Shown piece after piece: positions 34,661 through 47,200 of a DNA stretch of 64,000 bases. Source of the stretch: Xylaria sp. FL1777 (lineage: Eukaryota; Ascomycota; Sordariomycetes; Xylariales; Xylariaceae); assembly GCA_022578965.1 (NCBI GenBank), contig MU400542.1, positions 124,001 to 188,000 of the forward strand. Direction: 5' to 3'. Position numbers and translations under genes: made by a program. The notes beneath the pieces are model-generated. The model saw only the letters and a list, made by a program, of their open reading frames with translations. It did no database searches and was not told the origin of the DNA. How positions within the stretch are numbered: the stretch's first letter is position 1; every line of letters starts with the position of its first letter.

Positions 34661-34696
34661 TACATACATACATACATACATACATACATACATACA
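34661..34696 (+). repeat. TACA microsatellite
   Basis: Nine perfect tandem copies of a four-base unit, 36 bases. No gene overlaps it. Confidence 0.95.
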
Positions 34697-34833
34697 GTAC
34701 TTACAGCAGAAGGGCCGTCGATCCATCGAAAGGGCACAAAACGGCGGCGCGGTCACATGAGCGAGGACAAGACCACGGCCCATCCCGCCCGCACGCACGC
34801 ATTTACAGCATGTACAGTAGTTAAACCCCCCAC

Positions 34834-34858
34834 ACATGGCGATCTTCGATCGCCATGT
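34834..34858. repeat. Perfect inverted repeat, 11-base arms
   Basis: Arms at 34834-34844 and 34848-34858 are exact reverse complements around a 3-base loop. The arm is ACATGGCGATC. No gene lies within 2 kb. Confidence 0.9.
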
Positions 34859-35113
34859 CGAGATATTTGCCACCGCCAGCGCTTTGTCGCTTGCCCCTGG
34901 CTACATGACGCTTCGGGCGCCTTGGCAGGAGGAAGAGACGCCGTGTTCGTCCTTCCTGAGTAAGTAAGTATCGTGGGAATCGTACGAATGTATCTCTCTT
35001 TCTCGCCCACTCACTGCCAATTACAGAGGGGCATTTGATAACGTGCTCGAAAAAAACTCCATCCCACTCCGGCGTTTCCGCAGTGCAATATTCTCATTAC
35101 TTTATTATTTACC

Positions 35114-35130
35114 TTTTTTTTTTTTTTTTT
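35114..35130 (+). repeat. Poly-T run
   Basis: Seventeen consecutive T residues, the same length as the run at 10722-10738. No gene is next to it. Confidence 0.9.
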
Positions 35131-38006
35131 GGTTCGTGGGATTGGGAGATATTGTTCTGTCCATCAAACTGAACGCCCCCCAATTGTGGTCTGCTTTACG
35201 AACTGTTGTCACTAAAGGTAGTTCCCGCGTAAGATGATCATCGCGTCAGGTGGGACAAAGGTTAGGGTCTGATAAGCTTAAATAAGCTGGCTTGGGTTTT
35301 TTATTCCGGTGTACATACACTATGACGTCTTCAAACCACGAAAAGCTCTGATGATCTTCGCCGGAGAGCTCCCCAGATGGCGGTGATTTTCAGCCGCAAG
35401 GGACAAGTTGAGGGTCTGCTTTTATTTCAAGGTTACCTAAAAACGGCTAAGGAACGCGTTGACTGGGTTTACTGTAGGGTTGTTCCACCTTCTGTCCAGT
35501 TTTATTTCCAGGGGGGTTTTTCGTGGGGGGGGGCGTGGAAAGGGTAGGGGTGGGAAGAAGAAAATGACCTGTCACGTCACATGCGGTTTTGATGCATTGA
35601 AGTAACTACCTACTTGCCTTTTGGCTTAGTGTTAGATATCTCTCTTTCTTCGTGCTTGATTAGTTATCCTTTTGTCTCGGGACTGCTCTTCTTCCATGCG
35701 CCACCAACCAACCAAACCAACGTCGTAACAGCCTAGTTGAGGTGACTGGGCTTCGAAAAACCAGAAACCGGTATCATCATGCAGAGAAGCGGTGCAAAAT
35801 CGGTTGGGCTCGCTGGGACCACTAACGTCATTGCCGGCCCCTTGAACCCTTCCTTGTTACATACTTACAGTAGGTGCAGGATTGCAGAGCAGGCCAAGCA
35901 ACGTGGCATTATTGTTTCGACATGAGGGAAAGTTGATTCGTTTACTTACATATAAGAGTATGCGTAGGTTATTTGGTGTCCCCACGTTCTCCTGACCTAG
36001 GCCCGAGACAGGCTAGGGACCATCCCGGGGAGCTACGGGGAGCTGTCTAATCCCGGTGGTGTTAAACCTATTTTAACCTTTTTGGATGTACTAAACCTGT
36101 AGCGAAGGAAGGCAACGGAACGGTTAGAGGAGATTGAAGCGGTGAATGCTCTGCTACTCACCCTCCTATGTAACGTGATGCAAGATGAAGGCAACTTCGC
36201 GTACACCCACAAATCAAAGCAAGGGCAAACCTTGTGGTCGGTGACCTGTGTCTGGATACTGAGTAGGGGTTGAGGCGATGTATTGGGGGGGCCAAGCTGG
36301 GAAGAAGGACCCATCTAGAATTTCGAGGTGGAACTGGGCACCATAACGGCATACTCTTTTTTCCTTAGGCTGGAGTTTAGTCCCGGTACTGACGTAGGTA
36401 GTCAGGTAGTTGATATAAGGCTTTGTCAAGCTTACCGGCGCCGTGGGGGTGCTCATGATCTCATACGCAGTAGAAATGGAAGCTTCCTTAAAGCACACCG
36501 TATTTTTGTTCACAAGATAAGGTAGAGAGCTTCGAGCTTACACCTCTATCCACTGGTGATCAGGTACTGGGGTTGTGTAATTCCTGGATCCCGGCGAACA
36601 GCTATTAGTGCACGCTGGTGGGTATTGAGCCCTTTTCTGTCAAGGCGATGTGGTCCCCGAATATCTGCAGTCTGCAGGCAAAGAAGGGGAACGGAAGTTG
36701 AGGAAGTATAGTATATGTATTCTTCACGCAAACGTAGAAGAGTCTTGGTTGCATACCCTTGCATGACAGCAACATCAACAACAAGAACATCAGGGTAACT
36801 TTCTTCCGCTTCGTTGTAAGGAAGCATAATACACTTTGCTAGATTAGACGACATTGTTAGCCAAATTATCTAAATCAAACTAATGTTTGTCGTCTTTCAC
36901 TTCAGCGACACACCGTGTCGACGAGCTTGAGCTCCAGAGAATTCGCAGTAGGACATACTTGACCTGTTAAACCAATCGAAACACTGCCATTCAGCAGTAC
37001 AGTATCAACGACTGGGGTCACCCCAAGCACATTATGGATCTCTGAATAACTCGGGTAATAATGGGTCTAGCAGATATTTGCACACACCACAGTAAGGCAT
37101 CCATCCGGACGAGACCGTTCTTATTTCCCCCCAAAGCCTTCAAATTGTGGTGAATGAAATCGGGTTGTCACGGGATATTGCTAAGCTCTACTCCTTCCGA
37201 TTCCGCCCGAATTACGGACTGCTCCTACACTACTGAAGGGGAGGTATTGGTATCAAGCAGCACAGTAGGGGGTACCCTAGGTTGGCAGGGGTTGAGATTG
37301 TAACAACTAATAATATTGTGGCATAAAAATATTATGTACTCTTTGATAGCCTAGTCTCCAAACAGGTACTTGCGGCCAACTTGTATACCACACATTATTA
37401 ACTCATCGTAGAAACACTTCAAAATATAGCTAACTCTCGACCGGTTTTCTTATGGCTATGTCTGTATTCTTCTGCAACTACCTAACTCGCGATAACGGTT
37501 CTGAAAGCATAGCACATCTGATGCTCTCTGTTTCGACAAAGGTTTCAAAAAGGAGCCTGTATTGACATGAAGAGGGCCAATCCTATATTGTTGTGACCTT
37601 GTTTGTTTCCAACATGTTCTTGACGAGGTCGAATTATGACTACACCGCCTTCTTCCATAATAATAAAAAATCATCAAACGCCGATGCTATGTCTGAAAGC
37701 TGTTGATGCAATAACACCTTTTTTGTAACCGATTGGGTCGCTGTAGTTAAGAGGAGAATGCTAGTTATCCGTGGATTCCCAACTCAAATGAAAAAATAAA
37801 CAAATAAAAAGGGAAAAGAAAAGAAAAACGTAAAAGTAAAAGACCAAGAAAAAAAATACACTTTTTTCTACGTTTTCCTTCTTTCAGGAACCTGTATCGA
37901 ACCGACGCCACTACAAGATAATTATTTGCGCCTAGCGGGAATTAAGTTGAATGAAACTGACGGCACCATGCCATAATCGTTGGTACACGCTTCCTCGGAG
38001 TAATGA

Positions 38007-39583
38007 TCAGCGCGTAGATTTTTTCTTCTCGACCTTTCGGTCAAGCAGGATTGACAGCTGACTCTTAGATCGGGCTAAAGGTATTGCAGCTGTGGAACTG
38101 GGCTGCGTAGGAGTAAATTGCCGGCCAAGTACGGAGCTGCCGGAGGCTTGCGATGTAGTTCCGTGGACCCCTGTAGTACCACTCTCTCCGGATAGGCCGG
38201 TTGATGGGTCTTGGATGGGAGTGCTCTCCGTGAATTTAGAGATTGTTCCCAGACCGACCACCGTGGTATTAACCGTGGCTAGAGTCGATGACATTAAGCT
38301 AGATGGCGGGACTAAAGGCCGGCTTGCCTCTCTCGAAGTCGGGCTGATAGGGCCAGCATCGGAAGAGGATCTGATCATCAATGGCGAAGATTCGAAGTGT
38401 GGATGCTGTTGAGCATCATTCCTTTGCACAGCGGCGGGTGAAGACGTCTTGGGGCGGTTCCCAGTACTTCCCGCAGCTTTCCCCCCGAACCCTGGTTGAG
38501 TTAAGTTTGGTCGGTCAACTTGAGTCTCCTGCTGTTTAGGTGCGAGGGCCACATTCTGGGACTGGCTATTCAACACATTGGCAGGTTTTGACGCCGTTTT
38601 CTCAACGCGTGGTTGATTCATAGGACGTTTACCAGCAGCCTTCGCACTCATACTTGTAGTTCCTTTCCCCCTTTTTGTACTGGCTGGTTGTTGTTCTGTC
38701 TTCTCTACTATTGTTGGAACTGAGCTCTGTGAACCATCATATTTAGACCCCTGCGACGAGTCTCCTTCTTTTGGCCCGACGTCAGAAGCTCTAGCAGAAG
38801 ATTGTGAGCTGGTTTTCCTAGGCATCTCCGGCCGTCGTCTAGACGTTGTCGATGCTATAAAGGTGGTCGCTTTCTTCTTTGATTTGTGAGAGCGCCCTTT
38901 TGGCTTTTCCTCTTTAGTTGTTGAACTTCCCGAGTCCTTGGCCGTCGAAGAAGTTGTGGTCTCATCCCTCTTAGTGTTATCTTCATCAATTCCAGATTCA
39001 GGAGGTGATACAAATCGAGCTGTCGGCCGCGGTCCTGAAGCTGAAGGCCCTCTAGGCCTCTTCAGAATAGGACGTGGGGCCTTGGTAGAGGATATTGGAG
39101 GTTTAGTTTCTGACTTCGGTGCTAAAGAGGTTTGATCACCGTGTCGTCTGGAAGCTGAAGATCTAGGAGAAGGCTACCGGACCATAGTTAGCGAGTCACC
39201 CGATACGGGCTCAGTCGTAACTTACAGGTTCATATCTATTGTCCGGACCACGTAACTTAACAAATGATGTTTCCTCGGAAATATCCTTGAATAGTCGCGC
39301 GATGACTCTACCTGAAAGGTAACGCCGATCGCCACCGAGCACACGTGTCCAGAAGTTTTCCAATCGTCTCGCGGTAGGATCGTATAATTCCCGAGATGTC
39401 GTAGAGAAAACTATACTGTTAATTAGAAACTTTTAGTCACCCGTGACAGAAAGGGGCCATTTTACCATGGCAAGCTCTTAGAATCTGTTCCACTGGTATG
39501 ACGTCGTACTTTGCTATCTCTGCGTAGACAGCTTCTCTATTGAGCACAATCCCCTTGGGCAACACCGTCTGTTCCTGCGCCAT
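38007..39583 (-). CDS. Conserved-looking protein of unknown function
   Basis: Three minus-strand exons: 39466-39583, 39226-39410 and 38007-39173, giving 489 residues; introns of 55 and 52 bases keep phase and have standard ends. ATG 39583 has a good context (ACAAGATGG). Residues 1-101 look folded: REAVYAEIAKYDVIPVEQIL, then after splicing ACHVFSTTSRELYDPTARRL, ENFWTRVLGGDRRYLSGRVI and LRGPDNRYEP. The rest is Ser/Thr/Pro/Lys-rich and probably disordered, with PRPILKRPRGPSASGPRPTA, lysine clusters suggesting nuclear targeting, and a C-terminal LARSKSQLSILLDRKVEKKK that could be a short conserved helix. I do not recognise the family. A nuclear or chromatin role is only a guess from composition. 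It is isolated, with gene-free DNA on both sides. Confidence 0.8.
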
Positions 39584-39971
39584 CTTGTACGATGCTCACG
39601 GTGGTCGCGTTCGATTGCCCCAGAAACTGCTTCCTGTTCCACCTTCCAATGTCTCCCGTTATTCACGAATACCTGGAGTCCGGCCGACGTATATTTCTGA
39701 TTCATAGCTCGTAGGCCGTAAGCAAACCGTAATATTATTAACGCTTGATGAAACCAAAAATTTCGAAGAAGGATGTCATTCCGCGTCAAACACACACGTA
39801 CACGGCTAGTGTCTGAGTTACAGCCTATCCGAGTCGTCCCCAAGTGAAACCAATTGAAGTCACAACTTGAGGTGTTGAATGGTGATCTCCGAGCACCAAC
39901 AAAAAAGGCTTAAGTGCGTAACCAGAAAAGGTGTTCACCAGGGTACCAAGACGATCGAGTTTGCGCAACAG

Positions 39972-40001
39972 GCTGCTTTTCAGTAAGACCTGAAAAGCAG
40001 C
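39972..40001. repeat. Perfect inverted repeat, 12-base arms
   Basis: Arms at 39972-39983 and 39990-40001 are exact reverse complements around a 6-base loop. The arm is GCTGCTTTTCAG. It lies about 390 bases upstream of the minus-strand gene starting at 39583. Confidence 0.9.
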
Positions 40002-41125
40002 GAGTATTCGGCAAACACGACTCCCACAAGTGAATGTCTACTTATAACCAAGGGAGGGCGTAAAGGTGAAATGCGCTAATACCAAAGCGCAGCAGCTAAA
40101 CCGTCTCGTTGATTATGGAAGCCCGAAGAATAGTGCTGGAGTTTAAGCTGGCCCAAGCCCAAAATCCGGCCAAAAGAGCAAGCGTTTGTAAGTGGACGGT
40201 CTGGGAGTTGAAAGCGAGAAGGCCAGTGATACTCGACGGATACTATAGATTAGTATTACAAGTGAAGGCGGGGAGCTTGTCGATGTATAGTAATATCAAA
40301 GACGAGACAAGAGGCCCAAAGCCATGTGCGTATTGCCTCAGAGCCGTCAGACAGATGGGAGTAGCAGGCGTCAGGACGGTAGATATGGTATGGTATGTGT
40401 AAGCATACGAAGCCCGACGCAGACAAGCACCGAGGAAGCAGAACAAGTTAAGGGAGATCCGAGTGACCAAGCCAGAAGCGAGTGGTAGAAAGAAATTAGA
40501 GCGAAGAAAGGGGAGCAAACATCGAGTAAGGAGGCGGTAACCTAGGTAGTAGTTGGCTCAAGGCATGTGTATGTAGTATTGTAGTATGTAGTATGTAGTA
40601 TGGAATTCGGTAAGCTTGTGAAAGTATATGCGGAAGCATGTAAGTACGGAAGTATGTACGTAGGGAAGTAGGGAAGTACACGGGGGCAGGACGTGGGCTA
40701 GGACGCATGTGTGTACGTTATGATGAGGTAGCGCAGCAGGCGAGCCCGGCCGGTACTGAGCACGCAAGTACTGTCCAGCATGCCAGGTGGACGTGAGGCG
40801 AGGCATGGAGGTGCGCACGCAAGCTGCAGTCAAGCCAGTCACCACCGGGCAGGGCCAAGTCGATTCTGTCATGGTCTCACGCATCCCGTCTGAAAAATTT
40901 CCATCGGTGGGCAGGTACGGAGTACACTACGGGTGCGCTAGGTACGGAGTAGTGTGGACTAGCTCTCCAGCTCGCGAGGCATCGGGTCCGCTACCTACCT
41001 CACCACTGAGCAGCAGGAGCAGCGTAGAGCAGCGCAGAGCAGTGCAGGCCAGTGTAGAGCAGGCAGGCAGTGCACTACTTGCTGGGGACAGCAGTGGAAC
41101 ACGCGCGGAGGTGGCAGTGGACGGA

Positions 41126-41144
41126 TACCTACCTTGGGTAGGTA
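41126..41144. repeat. TACCTACC/GGTAGGTA hairpin
   Basis: Eight-base arms at 41126-41133 and 41137-41144 with a 3-base loop, built from the dispersed TAGGTA motif. Confidence 0.85.
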
Positions 41145-41211
41145 CCTCCCATGGAACCACTGTATCGGTCCGGACGGCCCACTAAGAACCTCTCGTTTTT
41201 AGGTTTTAGGT

Positions 41212-41232
41212 AGGTAGGTACAATACCTACCT
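41212..41232. repeat. AGGTAGGTA/TACCTACCT hairpin
   Basis: Nine-base arms at 41212-41220 and 41224-41232 with a 3-base loop. It is the same motif as at 41126-41144, less than 100 bases away. Confidence 0.85.
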
Positions 41233-44200
41233 GGAGCGTGCCTGCTGGAGCCACAGGTCACTCCCCGCCAGGCCCGTTGTCAGGGCTTAGTCTCTACCTA
41301 CCTGTACGCATAGGTACCGGTGCGGCATGTACTGACTTAATAAGATACCTGCAATAATGCGACCACCGCTACAGCTGTACATTCACCCAGGCTTTAGCTA
41401 ATGTAGGTAGTTGTACATGCATACCTTAGGTACCTAGGTAAGTATACGTACCGCGTTGTGGTCGTCATGATATCTTCATTCCTCTACACCCCCCGTCCAA
41501 CCTTATTTAGCATCTTATATAATCTTACCTTCCTCGTCGTTCTTTCATCATAGCAGATAACGTACAACAAGACCAACTGGGCAAGTTCTGAACGGGAAAG
41601 GATCCACAGCTGTATTTCCGAATCCGTGGAAAACAGCTCTGCTCATAACCCAGCAGTCCGGCTGGCTCTTGCTCCTCTTGCTCCTCCTCGTCCTTGTCGT
41701 TTTGGTTGTCCTCTTCACCACCGGGATTGGGATTATTATTCACGCACCCTCATGGTTTTCGCTAATGCTCGCCTGAGCTACCTTCCAGCTAAGGCCATTA
41801 CTTTTTCTACTACCTGAATTACCCGGGATTAGCTTACTTTGCTGCGTCGGCGCTGCCTGGCCTAACCTACGGCATACACCGGCTTACTAACGTGAACAAC
41901 TTCAAATCTAAAGAAAGCAGCTTCGTTTCACACGTCTCGGCGTGCGTCTCGGCGTGCGAGCTGCCTCCTGTACACTTCATCTCCGTAGTACACTGTCCAG
42001 GCCACGCAGCTCTGCAGGTCACAGAACACAGTTGGTCGTGTTTCGGACGAGATAACGCAAGATTCGTCGTGGTCACCCTCCACCCACCTCGCCAAAACCT
42101 AGGGTTGGTCTTCTTATCATCTACCTGCCTAGCAGGGCACACAGCGCCGTCGGCAGTCAGTCCGCTATCTATCGCGGCCGTCAGCTGCCCACGTGTGACC
42201 TCCACCCAGGCAGTCTCTGTCGTAGCGATTTGAATACCACCGACGTGCGCAGGAAGACCGGTGTGCAGGCATCCCGTTGCGTCGAATGGTCGTTTGTTCC
42301 CCACGTTTTTCAGCGGATCCTGCGCTGGGGTCAAACGTTCTAGAATAATTCGTGCCGTTTGGTAGCTACCGTTTGGGGCCGTTCCCCTCTTCTGGGCTCC
42401 CTACCCAGCCGCCGGATCGAGAGACAAGCAATGATGCGGCTATATGCTGTTTCACTTGTGCGGAAGAATGTTGCAGTCACATGGCTCATCCTTACCCCGT
42501 CTGCGAAGCTATCCAGCATCACTTGATCCTTGCGTTGTACGATGCCTCGGCCACAACCCGGCCGCTCATTCCTCTCCCTCGGGTTTCGCAAAGAGACTGC
42601 GCATGGGCGTTTGCTGGTTATTCCTAGTTGCCGTCATTCCAGCTTCTCAGAATATAGCCCCAGTGGGCCAAAAGAAGAGTATCTGTGAGTCAGTACGCAC
42701 AGGCATCGGGTTCAGCTCCGGCTCTTCCTTCCCGTACACCGCCATTCAACTCAAACCTTGGCCCCTGACGGCAATTGTATGTACGGCTTCCCTTCTCAAT
42801 TTTCTTTACCAGCCATCGATCTATGTTCTCAAGTGCCTGCATAGGGGATGAGGGCTGCGATACTCTATACCCCGACTCCTGCGTTATTGGCCAAACAAGG
42901 GTCATCAAGTCCATTACCAGAACTGTGACTTGAGTAAAGCCGCGCTGCTTCATATTCACCCACCTCCGTCTCAAGGCTTTTTTCCTCATCTAATTTTGAT
43001 CTACCTACCCCTTGCGGGGCACCCAAGGTCGTGTGACCTCTTGATCAGTGCGCTTTGAATTGGCGCGGCTCTCGTTTATTACCTACCTTGTGAACGAACG
43101 TGGTGGAAGACATAACCCCGGGCTGCGGAGAGGAGATCTCGTAAATTCACGCCATTTTACCATTGCCTCTATTTGACCCCATGTGGCTATTTTGATACTC
43201 GTATACATACTGATTACGGAACATACAGTTTGCCTTTGTTCCGGTCGATCAGCTATCATACCGTTGCTAGCTTCCCCCACAACCTTGTGCTTTAAACCAG
43301 GCACCAGGGATCTAGTGAAGGAAATATATCCAGCGGGATGTAGCCACTACCGGCCAACCCAAAACATCTCTGCGTTCCACATTCTACATTGAAAGGCAGA
43401 CAAGAGACTCACGCCAGTAATCTACCGCTGTCATCTCAGCCTCAATCGAGATGATGTTCTGTGCATTACTGTCAACGTTGCAACCTTGTCCGTGAGACTC
43501 ATTACCTGACCGTAATCAATACTCTGTTATGCAAGCTTGGTGCCTCGAAAGAGTACGGTGGCCCCCGCAAGGTGAGCTTTTCTCATTTTATTATTCTATT
43601 ATGTTTTACTTATTATTATTATTTTACCTCTTTATCGATTATTTTATTCTATTCCCGTGAGATACCGGGAAATGCCGAATGCTTTTTGCGGGTGTCAAAG
43701 AGACATGCAGGAACACATGGTCTGCACATGAATTGCGGGCGAACCCCAATATTGCCAACACACATCCACTTGGTAGTGAATAATATGCCTCCGAAATGAC
43801 TAGGAGTTCCCATTTGCTCTTCCCCGCGAGCTCCCCTTTCCGCTTTCGGATCTATCCCGCGGCCCGGCCCCTTTATCGATATATTACGTGCTTTTGCGGG
43901 TTCCAAAAGCAGTATTATTACAGCTGCTGATGTCAGTGGCGCCTGCAAATTAGATCTTGGTTTAGTCATTACGAGGCGTGAATAGCCTTGCCGCACTGTT
44001 GGAGGCAGGAGGCGGGGGGCAAGGCTGACCGACGCGTGCAGGTACGTCAAATGTGACTCTAGAGATGGTTCGTAAGCTGCCTCTGCAGGAGGGTTGCAAT
44101 CCAACCAAAATGGAGACATGCTCCTCATCGTCTCTTCCTTGAGCAGCGGACCTCTAGCCAGCCCACACGATCCAATGCAGCAGGATCCATTATCTCACCC

Positions 44201-47200
44201 GACATTCAGGAAGAGCAACACCCCCAATCACCGTCAGCAGTGACTCAAAATATCGTCGCCCCATTGAGCTCGGCGTCAGTTATCCCGCTTACGATTGGTT
44301 CTTTTATCAAATGGATGTCAGATTTTTCAGCCATCTACTCAGTTTTCGGCTTATCTGCTGCCGTCTCTTCGCTTACATTGCGCGTAAGCATTTCTGTCTT
44401 TACCTGTGGAGGAGAGAGTAGCTTCACCATCAATGCGATTCATGGCCGTGTAGGGGGATCTCTTGTGTGATCGTGACCTTTGTGCCAATGTATACTCCGA
44501 ATTTCAGAACTACTATTCGAGGTCAGACATCAAAATTCTATGTGTCTATGTACGATAAGGCTAACAACTTCCCCCAGGTCCGTTTCTTGCGTAAGCCGCA
44601 TAGTCAAAAAGATCTGCATCCTAGGCATCTTAGGACGGCATAGGTTCTCGGTGACATCGCCGACCCCTTCGTTCAACGTAGTAGCATAGCCACTAAGTTG
44701 TGTAGGGCCTTGTTTAATGACAGTGCACCTTACGATAGTGATAGCATGCTCGGTATATTATACTCACTAAATCTAGGAAGATAACGTAGACCCCTTTGCC
44801 CTGCCCACTTACGACTGAATCTCGCAAGGGGGTTCATTTTGACGCCCAACCTGAAGTCACCGCCATATCACAGCGCGTCTAGTTCGCCAACCAATCAGCA
44901 CATCACTGTAACGCTCTGCTGATTCATACCTTGCACGGATTCCCCCCCTGGCTTGTGGTTGGGAAGATGACAACCTCTGATGTCCCTTGACTCCTGGGAG
45001 GAGCTGAAGGCGGGCCATAGAAAGAACGGATTGGGCAACATAAACAAGCTGCCGGACAACTTCGCTGTCGCTACGCGGCGTCGTGTGAGTAATAGAGCGT
45101 AGTAACTACGGCATCTAGGTTATGGGAAGTGAGAAGTCATCGTCTACGACAGCGAGGATGAAGGCAGCTTACGTCTCAGATCGATGCACCATCTTCTTTT
45201 CGCACGCTCAATCTCGTTCCCATATCGCTAGCTTATTCGACGCAGTAGATCAGGGGCCACTTGGCAGATGTAAGGCAACACTTAAGATGTGATATTATTA
45301 GTCTTACTGATTCGAGCGTTCAATATCCGTTGGATGAATGGGCTGTTGCTTGGACTGGGCTTCCTGGTTAAGTTTTATGTCTACTATGACTATATCAGTG
45401 TGAGTTGACCCAGTGACTTTTGTTGGGATGTTTCTCAACCTGCATGATGCAAACATGTCGTGGCAGTCCATAACCCACGAGTTGCCAACTCTCGAACAAA
45501 TGATTCAACCCAGGGTCACGGTACGTGACTTTGCTAATTGTACTATGCAACACCTACTCCTAAGAAAATTCATATTCAGCAATTAGACGATATTCTGATG
45601 TGTAGGGACATCTAGCTCTATATCAAACAATTTTAGATAGCGTTTTCTAGAAAAGATCACATCATAATCCCATCATCCAAATGAGCGACTATAGAGTGCT
45701 CCAGGGTATTCACTCGCTCTTTGATCCAAGACCAAAGAAGCACTACTGTAGTCCTTTGAGGTAGGTAATTCTTATGAAACTAGTTTTATCAGGAAACTCG
45801 TCTTAGTTTCAGCATTTGATCGCCGTAGGTCACTTCAACAAATAGGTAACATAGTATCTAGAGGTAGGAGAGGACGTCTGCCGTTGAGCTCTAGACCCGC
45901 CTGTGCCTGACGGGTACCGCGCCAAGGGCACCAGGGATATTTTTTTGGAGACCCTTCAGGTTTGTAAAGCGTTGGCAATGCACAAGAACCCCAGCTACGA
46001 TATTAGGCGAATGGTCTGGACAGGGTTCACCACGAGGACCCTTGATGATACCGCTTCGATAGCTTTCGATCGTTTTTCTTTCCCACAATTATACCTTTCC
46101 CCTGCATATTACTAGCTGGGTCTTCCTATCAGCTGACTGCTTTTGCTCGGATTATAAAAAAACCCCAATATGGTTGATGGTAACATGCCAATACATATCT
46201 AATAGGTATGTCGTGTTCGTTATACTTCGCCTGCTCGCCCCTTACCCAGGATGAATAGTGTACCTAAGTACCAAAAAACCGAATTAGGATATACATGATC
46301 CAAAAGGTATATACACGTCTGCCTAGCATCGTTGTCACCTTCTACCAGGAACATAAAGATGCTAGTGCTCACTTGATGAGCCTATCTGCGCTTATATCCT
46401 TGACTCTCATGATGTCAAAGGTCCAGTTGCCAAGGTATGTCGGCGACCATTGATTCATGGGATAATAAAACGAAACAGTACCTATTTGTCAGGGTCACAC
46501 TGCGAATAGTGGAAAATTCCGTGCATCATTCTATTGGTGGCAGAGCAGCCAAACAAGCACGATGTCAGTGAGAATCCCAAGAGACACGTTGTGTCTACGT
46601 GTGGCGTCGATCAACGCTCCGTCTGAGCTTCCTTAGGCCGCGCGTTCTCGCATGTGCGTAGAAGACATCGTCGAACTCAGCTATTTGGACTGGGATGATG
46701 TGGGACATTCGTGGGCGGTATACTACGTCCGCATAGAGAATATACCGTCACATAATGGAGAAATCTGCAATGAGTTGGGCGGTGACGATCAACAGATACA
46801 GAGAAGCTCCATATTTTCACTACCCCCTTCCTCCAACTTCGACACGGCAGCGGGTGAGCCTCAGTCTGGCTACAAAATAGTCCAGTACCCCACTTCATAA
46901 CGTGGCCCGAAGCAAGTAAGGAAGTAAGCATGGCTGAGAGAACAATAGAAAGCATTCGCTGAGCTAACAGTAGGTACGTGAAGATTAATGGCCACGGAAA
47001 TACTAAACCCATGGCGTCCAACCCTCAGGCGAATAGGGGATGAGAGGGCAGGGATTGCTCGTTCTCAGCTCCCCCATCCGGACCTATCGCTTCCCGTCCC
47101 AAAGTTAAGCTATGACTTCCGGATGTCGGTTGAGCTAAACCCCAAGGTTGGTGTTGGAATTGTACCATCGAGGGTATGCGGAGCTGGATTTCCCTTTCCG

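Larger units (their letters stand above)
32409..38006. other. 5.6 kb gene-free, promoter-like interval
   Basis: No gene could be supported. The DNA is unlike decayed AT-rich regions: it has pyrimidine and G-rich tracts, many TAGGTAGG motifs (near 33124 and 33166), a 17-base T run at 35114-35130, a TACA microsatellite at 34661-34696, a perfect hairpin at 34834-34858, and a G-rich block followed by GTCACGTCAC at 35571-35580. The right end near 37790-37885 has A-rich then T-rich tracts, probably the 3' flank of the minus-strand gene at 38007. Possible roles are a long upstream control region or a noncoding transcript. A weak methyltransferase-like frame at 36546-36854 is discussed in the findings. 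Confidence 0.5.

Noticed and set aside
37880..37960. Possible tRNA on the minus strand near a GGTTCGA sequence
   Set aside because: The sequences flanking GGTTCGA do not pair as a T-arm, and no acceptor or anticodon stem could be drawn.
41126..41232. TAGGTA motifs as telomeric repeats
   Set aside because: The fungal telomere unit is TTAGGG; these units differ, are dispersed and occur in both orientations.
41525..41743. Acidic Glu/Gln/Asp-rich minus-strand frame
   Set aside because: It is low-complexity sequence arising from a CTC/CTTGCTCC-type repeat on the plus strand rather than a gene.
45891..46115. Open frames on both strands near 46 kb
   Set aside because: The frame is too short and has no recognisable domain; the two strands are equally open.
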